Part shown: positions 1 to 6,878 of the stretch, piece by piece
Layout of the letters: every line of letters starts with the position of its first letter
Position numbering within the stretch: position 1 is the stretch's first letter
Assembly: GCA_964492245.1 (NCBI GenBank)
Contig: CAZBJJ010000034.1
Coordinates: 1-21,569 of the forward strand
Length of the DNA: 21,569 bases
Direction of reading: 5' to 3'
From: CAZBJJ01 sp964492245
Lineage (GTDB): Bacteria; Spirochaetota; Spirochaetia; Treponematales; Breznakiellaceae
Made by a program: the position numbers and the translations under genes
Notes under the pieces: model-generated
The model's input: only the letters and a program-made list of their open reading frames with translations
What the model was told of the DNA's origin: nothing
Database searches by the model: none

Positions 1-2112
1 GAAGAGAACCTCTCTAGGGAAATATTGGTAGGTGGTACCGGGTTCAATAATGTCGTAGTGCATAATATCTGGTAGGTCGGCTTCGCTTTTATACCAGGTC
101 ATGGGTAGGCGACCAGCTGGCTGTGTTTTTCCACTGATTATATCGGCTAGTCCCCTGCCCATTTCTTGCATCCCGTGGGCAAAATGAATGGCCGCGGGAA
201 CCAAGGCAAGTTCTTTGGCACAGGTATAGGGATAACTGGAAATTAAAATTAAGGCAGTTTTCTCCTGAACTGAACAGACTTCCTGTAATAGGCTAGACTG
301 TTGTTGTGGGAGGTTTAAGCTAGGCCGATCAATTTCTTCCTTGCCATTGATAACCGGATTATTTCCTAAAAAGACGAGGGCCAAATCGGCAGTAGCTGCA
401 ATTTTTTTAGCACCTTCCTGCCCATTTTCTTCGATGACGATTTTTAGGGGGAAGGCTTCGCCTTGTTCGCTGCCAAGGATGAGCTTATCGCCAGAAATGC
501 CTATCGGTTTTGAATCCCAGCTTTTTAAAAGGACATAATCTTTGTCGTATGGGATGACATTGAATAGAGGGCTGACAAACCATTTTAAGGTCGTTTTTTC
601 GCGTGCACGCAATACTAGTTCTTTTTCTTCTTTGGTAAGATTGGCTAATTCGTCATCGCCAGGTTGCCTCTGGGTGTCGACTGCACTTTCTGGTGCCAAG
701 TAAGCTTGAAAATCAAGAGCCCAAAATGTATGAGCACCAAAGCCCCAGTCGTTTTTATAAAATTGTGCGGGTTTTTCTGATGGAGAAGTAGCGGTTCGAA
801 GGCTACCATCCGATGCAAAAACTAGGGGCATGCCCTCCGATGTTTCGAAGTGAACAATATCGTCGCCAGTACAATGCTGAATGTCCATATTTGGGTAGGC
901 TTTCTTTAGGCCCTCTAAAGGAGTAATAGTATAGCTTGGATTTCCCGTATACCAGTCGGTATACACTACGTCCGAAAGCGGACCAATTACTGCAAGCTTT
1001 TTTATGCTATCGCATTGAATGGGCAGGATTGGCTTACCAGTAGAAGGAGCATCATTCTTTAACAGGACGGCAGATTTAGACACTGCAAGCCGGGCCAACT
1101 GCTTGTCTGCTTCGGTCATCATATCTTTTCTGCCATAACCGTCCCAGGGGGTAGAACCAGGAGGATCGAACTGACCATAGCGCATTCGAACACGAAGGGT
1201 ATTGCGGACAGCCTTGTTTAAATCGTCTTCACTAATAAGACCTTCTTCCAAGGCCTGTCTAGTGGCCTTAATAATAATTTCCGGATTGTCCGTCATGGTG
1301 TCGACACCGTTTTTAAAGGCGAGGGCAATGCTCTGAGCATGGCTTTGGGTATACGCGTGGCGGGTAAGCGTCTGAATAAAATCTCCCCCATCGGTAACGA
1401 TATGTCCACGTCCTTCTAGGCCCCATTCCTTTTTTACGACATCTCGCACAATGGGGTGGCACATCATTGGAATGCCATTGACCTCATTATAGGCTGTCAT
1501 CATCGAGAAGGCCCCTGCTTCGGTGTAGCTCTCCCGGAATGCTTCAAGGTAATATTCTTGGCGGTTTCTTGGGTCTATTGAACAGGAGCAGGAAACTCGG
1601 TCTAACTCGTTGTTATTGGCAAAGAAGTGCTTGGGTGCACAGCTTACCTTAATGTAAAAGGGATGATCTCCCTGAGTGCCTTTAATAATTGCACAGGCTA
1701 GGTTTGAACAGAGTACTGGGTCTTCGCCATAGGCTTCTTCTGTTCGCCCCCAGCGAGGATCTCTTTCCATGTCGATTGTAGGAAACCATAGCGAAAGTCC
1801 GGAGAGCTTGCCCCCTTCGTTGTAATAAGCGCGGCCTTCTCGGCCAATTACTGTCCCAATGTCGTATAAAAGGTTTTTGTCCCAGCTAGCTGCCAAGCCA
1901 ATCGTTTGCGGAAAGGTGGTACTGGGGCCTTTTCTGTCGACAAATCCATGAGCTCCTTCGCCACCGATATGGTATTCTGGAATGTTTAGGCGTGGAATGG
2001 CTATTTGTCTTGTGGGGACAAGGCCAATTTTTTCTTCAAGGTTAAGTTGTTCAATTAAATCGTCCAGCCGTTCTTCCAGTGCAATATCGGATTGCTCAAA
2101 TTTGTAAGACAT
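1..2112 (-). CDS. GH3 family beta-glucosidase/beta-xylosidase, C-terminus cut by window edge
   Basis: Reading the minus strand from ATG at 2112 gives 704 open codons running off the window edge. The protein is glycoside hydrolase family 3. It has the N-terminal barrel with a family-typical RDPRWGR..EAYGEDP stretch (about residues 118-132), a KHF motif (161-163), and VTDGGDF, in which Asp241 is the probable nucleophile. The alpha/beta sandwich domain begins near residue 340; EEIDR (592-596) places Glu592 as a possible acid/base. Residues about 418-563 form an insertion inside that second domain; the DWGFGAHTFWAL stretch resembles fascin-like beta-trefoil inserts of some GH3 enzymes (inference). 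The usual fibronectin-III-like C-terminus would lie outside the window. There is no signal peptide, so it probably acts in the cytoplasm on imported oligosaccharides. The start has a good SD (AAGGAGAG, about 6 bases upstream). The gene follows the DEAD-box helicase by 43 bases and is clearly more AT-rich. Exact sugar specificity cannot be told. Confidence 0.93.
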   Translation of the reverse strand, partial: MSYKFEQSDIALEERLDDLIEQLNLEEKIGLVPTRQIAIPRLNIPEYHIGGEGAHGFVDRKGPSTTFPQTIGLAASWDKNLLYDIGTVIGREGRAYYNEGGKLSGLSLWFPTIDMERDPRWGRTEEAYGEDPVLCSNLACAIIKGTQGDHPFYIKVSCAPKHFFANNNELDRVSCSCSIDPRNRQEYYLEAFRESYTEAGAFSMMTAYNEVNGIPMMCHPIVRDVVKKEWGLEGRGHIVTDGGDFIQTLTRHAYTQSHAQSIALAFKNGVDTMTDNPEIIIKATRQALEEGLISEDDLNKAVRNTLRVRMRYGQFDPPGSTPWDGYGRKDMMTEADKQLARLAVSKSAVLLKNDAPSTGKPILPIQCDSIKKLAVIGPLSDVVYTDWYTGNPSYTITPLEGLKKAYPNMDIQHCTGDDIVHFETSEGMPLVFASDGSLRTATSPSEKPAQFYKNDWGFGAHTFWALDFQAYLAPESAVDTQRQPGDDELANLTKEEKELVLRAREKTTLKWFVSPLFNVIPYDKDYVLLKSWDSKPIGISGDKLILGSEQGEAFPLKIVIEENGQEGAKKIAATADLALVFLGNNPVINGKEEIDRPSLNLPQQQSSLLQEVCSVQEKTALILISSYPYTCAKELALVPAAIHFAHGMQEMGRGLADIISGKTQPAGRLPMTWYKSEADLPDIMHYDIIEPGTTYQYFPREVLF

Positions 2113-2155
2113 TCTCTCTCCTTGTCAATTCAATTGCATTAATATCTGTGGATAT

Positions 2156-3358
2156 TTACTCCACTATATCATCGATAATGGGAGCTTGCACCTTCCCTTG
2201 GTACAATTCCTTGGGGTAGATTGTAAGGCCAAGCTCTTTTTCGATGGCCGCCAATAGGGGGAGGCTGCGCTCGTCGCCAAAGGTGGCAATAATTCCCTTT
2301 TTGCCCGCCCGGCCGGTACGGCCGGCCCGATGGGCATAGGCCTCGCCCGTTTCGGGCACATCGAGCTGAATAATATAATCGAGCTCGGGAATGTCCAGGC
2401 CCCGGGCGGCCAGGTCGCTGGTAACCAAGATGGGCCTTTTGCCCGAACGAAAAGAGGCCCGGGCTGCCTGTTTGTCGGTTTTATCCATTTTGCCAAAGAG
2501 GCCAGAGCAAGCTAGCCCATGAAAATTGAGCTGTGCCACAATATTGCCCACCTGCGCATTTAAATTGGTAAAAATAAGGAGGCGCTTTGGCTTTAGGGCA
2601 TGCCAAAAAGAGCGGATAAGCCCAATTTTTTGGCGGTCCTCGGCATAAAAGGCCCAGTGTTCAATGTTTTGTTGCAAAATATGGGCGTCTTTTAAATCTT
2701 TAAAGGGAATATCTTCCTGTAAAAGCTGGCCAAGTTTTTTTCGCGACTCATTGTTCATGGTGGCCGAACAGGCGATGCTCTGCCGAGCTTGGGGCAGAAG
2801 GGCAATAAGATCTCTGTTCAGGGCGAACTGCTCTTTTTCGCAGAGCTTGTCGGCCTCGTCTAAAACAAGGGTCTGTAGGTTTTTAAAGGAGAGCTTGCCC
2901 ATACGGTTTAGCTGAATCAATCGGCCAGCGGCCCCCACGACTACCAGAGGGCGCAACTTTTTTAAACGCTCCATCTGGCGGGCAATATTTGCCTCGGCGG
3001 TTAGCAAGACGGTCTGTTTTTTTCCCTCGCCCGAGAGTGGCAGCAAGAAGTCGGCCTCGGCCCGTATTTGAGCGGCCAGTTCAAAGCTGGGGGCCAGAAT
3101 GAGAATTTTGGGCCAAGCTGAGGGCCTTGCCGAACCCTGGGTTTTTAAGCTGGCTAACATAGTGGTAAAAAGAGGCAGGAGGTAGGCAAAGGTCTTGCCG
3201 GTGCCAGTGGCCGAGCGAAAGACTAGGTTTTGGCCAGAGAGAATGGCGGGAATTACCGAAGCCTGCACCTCGCTGGCTTTTAGAATATTGCGCTCTTGTA
3301 AGCGCTCAATAAAATAAGGGTCAATGTTTAAATCCTTAAAATTCGGCATCGTCTTCAT
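2156..3358 (-). CDS. DEAD-box ATP-dependent RNA helicase
   Basis: A 400-residue protein with the DEAD-box core and almost no extensions. A Q-motif region lies near residues 30-35, Walker A SATGTGKT at 49-56, DEAD at 167-170, SAT at 198-200, motif V SDLAARGLDI at 314-323 and motif VI HRAGRTGR at 333-340. Motifs Ia (PSFELAAQ) and Ib (GAAGRL) depart from the usual PTRELA and TPGRL. The family unwinds short RNA duplexes in ribosome assembly or mRNA turnover; which RNA this one serves cannot be told. The start lies inside the end of tatT (23-base overlap), so translation is probably coupled. A second in-frame ATG at 3349 is equally possible, because the GGAG just upstream is 2 bases from the first ATG and 11 from the second. 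It is followed by the GH3 gene. Confidence 0.93.
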   Translation of the reverse strand: MKTMPNFKDLNIDPYFIERLQERNILKASEVQASVIPAILSGQNLVFRSATGTGKTFAYLLPLFTTMLASLKTQGSARPSAWPKILILAPSFELAAQIRAEADFLLPLSGEGKKQTVLLTAEANIARQMERLKKLRPLVVVGAAGRLIQLNRMGKLSFKNLQTLVLDEADKLCEKEQFALNRDLIALLPQARQSIACSATMNNESRKKLGQLLQEDIPFKDLKDAHILQQNIEHWAFYAEDRQKIGLIRSFWHALKPKRLLIFTNLNAQVGNIVAQLNFHGLACSGLFGKMDKTDKQAARASFRSGKRPILVTSDLAARGLDIPELDYIIQLDVPETGEAYAHRAGRTGRAGKKGIIATFGDERSLPLLAAIEKELGLTIYPKELYQGKVQAPIIDDIVE

Positions 3359-4298
3359 CGCTCCAGAACTCGCTATCGCCTAAATCCCAAAATAAAAACT
3401 CCGCTCGCGAGAGTAGGAGCTCTGCCTTTTCCTTGGCCAATATAAGCATTAGGAGGTCTTTGTCTGTCTTATCTGCTTCAATAGCCAAGACCTCTTCTAA
3501 AAGGCGTTTGAATTCAGGGTAATCCTGATGCCGGACAGCCAGGCTCGAGGCAAGGCTGACCCGGGCGGATGCCGATTTCCCCTGCGTTTTTTCCATAATA
3601 ATCTGGTAGTAGCGGTGGGCCTCTGCCTCGCTGCCGCCCATTTCTTCGGGCAAGGAGGCATAGAGGCTTAAAAAGGCCTCGTCGATGGCGGTATCCTCTT
3701 TGGGCCCAGCCTCCCGAACCAGCACTTCGGCCCTTTTGAGCAGCGCCTTTGCCTCGGGCAGACGAAGGCCCAGGGATATATCCATGGGGTCTATTGCCCA
3801 GGCCGAAAGCAGGCCGGCAGAGTACCAGTAAAGGAGGTCGCTGTCCTTTGGCTTCAGTTTTGCCAAGGCCCTGTCGGTGGCGTTTTTATCGGCCTTTATT
3901 TCCTGCCACCCGGGAAGGCGCAGATTCATGGCCCGCTCTAAATAGGCCAGGCCCCGCAGATAGAATTTTTTTGCGCGCAAAAGACCGGCCCGCGCCTGTT
4001 GGGGGGAGCTATCTAAAAGCTTGTTGGCTGGATGTTCGATAAAAGCGTTTGCGTACATTATGCTGATGCTGCCGACCGTGGCATTAAGGGGTATGTGATC
4101 GGGATTCGATGCCAAAATTGTTTCGTACATTTTGATGGCAAAGGGCAGGGCCTGGCCAACTAGTTCCAGGTCGTCGTCCTGGGCAAAGGAGTTGGAAGAG
4201 GAAGATGACAGGGCATCTGCCACCGCCTTTGTGGCCATATTATTGATGGAACAGGCCGAAAGTAAAAGGGCAAAAATGGCAGGGCATAATTGTTTCAT
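3336..4298 (-). CDS. tatT: TatT-like TPR lipoprotein (TRAP transporter T component)
   Basis: A 320-residue lipoprotein. It begins MKQLCPAIFALLLSAC, a short signal peptide with lipobox LSAC and lipidated Cys16. The body is all-helical and TPR-like, with the typical TatT features: an 'FAIKMYETILASNPDH' helix pair, a 'YANAFIE' stretch and 'KKFYLRGLAYLERA'. In Treponema pallidum, TatT (Tp0956) is a periplasmic TPR lipoprotein that binds the TRAP substrate-binding protein. No TatP/DctP or TRAP permease gene is next to it here. The reading frame extends upstream to 4496, but that part overlaps ecfT and precedes the signal peptide, so I chose the ATG at 4298. That ATG has no SD and sits 6 bases after a sigma70-like -10 box. 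The gene overlaps the DEAD-box gene downstream, so the two are probably cotranscribed. Confidence 0.85.
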   Translation of the reverse strand: MKQLCPAIFALLLSACSINNMATKAVADALSSSSSNSFAQDDDLELVGQALPFAIKMYETILASNPDHIPLNATVGSISIMYANAFIEHPANKLLDSSPQQARAGLLRAKKFYLRGLAYLERAMNLRLPGWQEIKADKNATDRALAKLKPKDSDLLYWYSAGLLSAWAIDPMDISLGLRLPEAKALLKRAEVLVREAGPKEDTAIDEAFLSLYASLPEEMGGSEAEAHRYYQIIMEKTQGKSASARVSLASSLAVRHQDYPEFKRLLEEVLAIEADKTDKDLLMLILAKEKAELLLSRAEFLFWDLGDSEFWSDEDDAEF

Positions 4299-4304
4299 TT
4301 CTTT

Positions 4305-4333
4305 ACTATAGCGAATATGTGCCAGTCTCTCAA
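4305..4333 (-). promoter_or_regulatory. tatT promoter, predicted leaderless transcript
   Basis: On the minus strand, TTGAGA (4333-4328), a 17-base spacer, then TATAGT (4310-4305): five of six matches to each sigma70 hexamer. Only AAAGAA separates the -10 from the tatT ATG, so transcription would start at or next to the A of the ATG. No SD is present. The promoter fills the 47-base gap after the ecfT stop. Confidence 0.7.
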
Positions 4334-4345
4334 TGGATGGCGGGA

Positions 4346-5029
4346 TTATTCGTCGATATATGCTGCGCGAACGAGGATGGCGCGCTGTCGGTTGCGGGCC
4401 TGTAGAATAAGGGCCTCTAAAAGCAGGGGAATAAGGATAAATCTGGTGTGGGCCCTGCCCTGGCGGGCACGGTGGGCAAGGCAGCGCATATGCCATTCCT
4501 TAAAGACAAGGGGCAAAAAAGAGAGGGCCAAGGAGAGGAGAAGGGCCGGCCTGCTGTTGTGCAAAAATAACTGTAGGCGCCGGAGATTTTTCCTTTTGGC
4601 CAGGGCATATAGGGGGCGCTGGCAAAGATGCTGTAAGTGGTTTAAGGCGCTCATCGTCTCTAGGCTGCCGGCAATGGCAAAATAGAGGTTTGCTGCCATA
4701 AAAGCCAGAATAAGGCGGGCGCTGTAGGGCAGGATTGCAGAAATTGCGGACAGGTCCATTGCCCAGGGGTTAAAAGAAACAATGCTGGCAAGGGCGGTTG
4801 CCATCAATATAAAAAGAAGGGGGAATATTCCTGCAATAAGCGAAAGGGGCGAAAGTTTGGCCAAGGTGCTTAAGACGAGCAACAGGAAAAAGGCCAGCGT
4901 TAAAAATGGGGGGGGAAGCAGGAGAAGGCAGAGCGAAAATACAAAAAAAGTGGCGAGTTTTGCCAGGGCGGGCAGGCGGTGCAGGGGACTTTGTCTATAT
5001 TGATAGCTAAATGCACCTAAACCAGCCAT
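4346..5029 (-). CDS. ecfT: ECF transporter transmembrane protein EcfT (BioN-like, CbiQ family)
   Basis: A 227-residue membrane protein with several hydrophobic helices (roughly 22-55, 60-85, 95-122 and 160-178) and a basic C-terminal cytoplasmic part. It is the scaffold subunit that links the ATPase dimer to the substrate-binding S component. The two coupling motifs, usually close to A-R-G, are present only in degenerate form: HRARQGRA at 186-193 and RQRAILVRA near 214-222. The start overlaps the end of ecfA by 13 bases and is preceded by AGGA, pointing to translational coupling. With ecfA and bioY it makes a complete biotin ECF transporter. Confidence 0.87.
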   Translation of the reverse strand: MAGLGAFSYQYRQSPLHRLPALAKLATFFVFSLCLLLLPPPFLTLAFFLLLVLSTLAKLSPLSLIAGIFPLLFILMATALASIVSFNPWAMDLSAISAILPYSARLILAFMAANLYFAIAGSLETMSALNHLQHLCQRPLYALAKRKNLRRLQLFLHNSRPALLLSLALSFLPLVFKEWHMRCLAHRARQGRAHTRFILIPLLLEALILQARNRQRAILVRAAYIDE

Positions 5030-5793
5030 GAGCAGTCCTGTATGTGGGTATAGTTCTGGCGCGGATCGCGGATGCCCCAGGCTGCAAGGCCGCGGTCTAA
5101 AACTTCCTGGGGCGGGCCATAGTCGCAGAGTTTTCCGCCGTCCAAAATAGCCAGGCGGTGGACATGGGCCAGTACCTTTTCCAGCTCGTGGGTTAAAATT
5201 ATCAGGGTAAGGCCGGCCTTTTGAAGCTCGGTTATAATGCGTAAAACCTGCTGAACGCCCGGCCAGTCGAGGTTTGCAAAGGGCTCATCGAAAATAATGC
5301 AGCTTGCCCCCAATGCCAAGACGCCGGCTACTGCAAGGCGGCGTTTTTCGCCCCCCGAAAGGCTTTGTGTCGCCTGTTTTTCCTTGCCCTGCAGGCCCAG
5401 GCTCTGTATGCAGCGGGCCACTGTTGCCGGAATGGCGCTAAGGCGTTTTTTATTAAAGAGGGCGCGCTCTTTGGGGCCCCAGGCAATATCGGCCTCTACC
5501 GTTTCGCCTAAAATTTGCGCATCGGCCTCCTGGAAGACTAGGCCAACTTCTTGGCGCACAAGACCCATTGCCCGCGACATTTTTTTGCCGCGATAGCTCA
5601 GCTGGCCAGCACTTGGTTTGGTAAGGCCGGCGAGGATGTGCATAAGCACCGTCTTGCCCGAACCATTGGAACCGGCAATTAAAAGGCTTTCGCCCTCGTA
5701 AATATTCAGGCTGATGCCTTTAAGAGCGAGATTCCCATTGGGAAAGCGTTTTTCAATATCTAGGAGCTCGAAGAGGGGGGCCTTGTCAATCAT
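5017..5793 (-). CDS. ecfA: ECF transporter ATPase EcfA (BioM-like)
   Basis: A 258-residue ABC ATPase. Walker A is GSNGSGKT (41-48), Q-loop VFQEADAQI (86-94), signature LSGGE (145-149), Walker B CIIFDE (165-170) and the switch histidine THE (201-203). The Q-loop and the neighbours place it among energy-coupling-factor ATPases. Only one ATPase gene is present, so it probably works as a homodimer, as in BioMNY systems. The ATG overlaps the bioY stop by 8 bases, and ecfT overlaps its own end. It powers biotin import at the inner face of the membrane. Confidence 0.93.
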   Translation of the reverse strand: MIDKAPLFELLDIEKRFPNGNLALKGISLNIYEGESLLIAGSNGSGKTVLMHILAGLTKPSAGQLSYRGKKMSRAMGLVRQEVGLVFQEADAQILGETVEADIAWGPKERALFNKKRLSAIPATVARCIQSLGLQGKEKQATQSLSGGEKRRLAVAGVLALGASCIIFDEPFANLDWPGVQQVLRIITELQKAGLTLIILTHELEKVLAHVHRLAILDGGKLCDYGPPQEVLDRGLAAWGIRDPRQNYTHIQDCSWLV

Positions 5794-6397
5794 CTTCGGT
5801 TAAAATTAAAAAATTGCGCAGGCGCATGGCGATGGGCAAACTGATGGCAAACTTAATGGCATCGCCAGGAAGGAAGGGAAGCAGGCCAACCAACAATGTT
5901 TTGGACCAGTTGCCCTGTATAAGCTGGAAAAAAGCTCCCCTATTTAAAATGCTGTGCAGGCGCAGCAGGCCGGGGATGTAGATGAGCAAAAAACCTAGGC
6001 CCGAGGCTAGGGCCAAGCGCAAATAGCGCCTTAGGCGGCGCTGGGAGAGTTCTTTTGGCCCTGGTTTGCCGGCAATAAGGCCTGCAACCATGGCGGCTAG
6101 GAGGTAGCCAATTAAGAAGCCCCCGGTGGGGCCGGCAAGAATTACCACTAGGCCGCCCTTCATGCCGGCAAAGACGGGGGCGCCAAGTGCCCCGACGGCA
6201 AGGAAGACTAGGGTGGCCAGGCTTGCGGCGAGGGGGCCTAAAAGCAGGGCTGCAAGGACGACAAATAAGTTTTGCAGACTAATAGGCACCACAGATATGG
6301 GAAGGGGAATGCTCATGCTGGCACCCGCTCCAATAAGGGCGGCAAAAAGAGCAGCAAGTGTCCAGCGACGCAGCCTTTCTTGCTTTGTTTTGGACAT
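5786..6397 (-). CDS. bioY: Biotin transporter substrate-binding subunit BioY
   Basis: A 203-residue integral membrane protein of BioY type, with about six hydrophobic segments. The family-typical stretches are PISLQN (near residue 38), AGPTGGFLIGY (near 88-98) and PFLPGDAIK (near 174-182). It is the S component that binds biotin. A clear SD (AGGAG, about 8 bases upstream) precedes the ATG, which lies 2 bases after the smpB stop. The order bioY-ecfA-ecfT with overlapping ends argues for one transcript. No biotin-synthesis genes or BirA gene are in the window, so uptake may be the main biotin source (inference). Confidence 0.93.
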   Translation of the reverse strand: MSKTKQERLRRWTLAALFAALIGAGASMSIPLPISVVPISLQNLFVVLAALLLGPLAASLATLVFLAVGALGAPVFAGMKGGLVVILAGPTGGFLIGYLLAAMVAGLIAGKPGPKELSQRRLRRYLRLALASGLGFLLIYIPGLLRLHSILNRGAFFQLIQGNWSKTLLVGLLPFLPGDAIKFAISLPIAMRLRNFLILTEDD

Positions 6398-6399
6398 AG

Positions 6400-6855
6400 T
6401 TATTTACTCCTAAATTCTCGCTCAATATCTCGCTGTATATCGCGGTCGCGGATATCGCTGCGCTTGTCGAAGGCCTTTTTCCCCTTGCAAAGGCCCAGCT
6501 CCACCTTGACCCGCCCGTTTTTAAAATAAAAGGAAAGGGGGATAAGGGTAAAGCCGCGCTCCTCGACCTTGCGCTTTATGCGTTTAATTTCTTCGCGGTG
6601 CAGCAAGAGTTTTTTCTTGCGGTCGGGGTCGTGGTTAAAAACCGAAGAGAAGGGGTTTTCGCTGATATGAAAAGAGCGCAGCCATATTTCGTTCTCGAGA
6701 ACTTCGGCCCAGGCATCGGGAAAGGAGATTTTGCCGGCGCGGATAGACTTTACCTCGCTGCCCATTAGTACAATGCCACACTCAAAGCTTTCCTCGACGC
6801 TGTAGTCGTGGCGGGCCTTTCGGTTTACTGCTATTATTTTTCTCGCTTCGCTCAT
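6400..6855 (-). CDS. smpB: SsrA-binding protein SmpB
   Basis: A 151-residue protein of standard SmpB length. It has the oligonucleotide-binding barrel with NRKARHDY, GSEVKSIRAGK and NPDR/HDPDRKKKLLLH-type stretches, followed by the basic C-terminal tail (KRSDIRDRDIQRD onward) that becomes helical in the ribosome. SmpB delivers tmRNA to stalled ribosomes and tags incomplete proteins. The SD is AGGA about 8 bases upstream of ATG 6855. It follows the PEGA/FGE gene by 23 bases and precedes bioY by 2. The tmRNA gene itself is not in this window. Confidence 0.96.
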   Translation of the reverse strand: MSEARKIIAVNRKARHDYSVEESFECGIVLMGSEVKSIRAGKISFPDAWAEVLENEIWLRSFHISENPFSSVFNHDPDRKKKLLLHREEIKRIKRKVEERGFTLIPLSFYFKNGRVKVELGLCKGKKAFDKRSDIRDRDIQRDIEREFRSK

Positions 6856-6878
6856 ACTGATATCCTAATTTCTGGCCT

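Noticed and set aside
2123..2130. TTGACA just upstream of the GH3 SD on the minus strand
   Set aside because: A -10 at the right distance would fall inside the GH3 coding region and matches poorly.
2148..2164. GTGGA/TCCAC hairpin at the end of the DEAD-box gene
   Set aside because: Only five pairs and no T-run follows on the minus strand, so it is not a convincing terminator.
4299..4496. N-terminal extension of TatT by 66 residues
   Set aside because: It overlaps ecfT in another frame and puts the lipoprotein signal peptide inside the protein.
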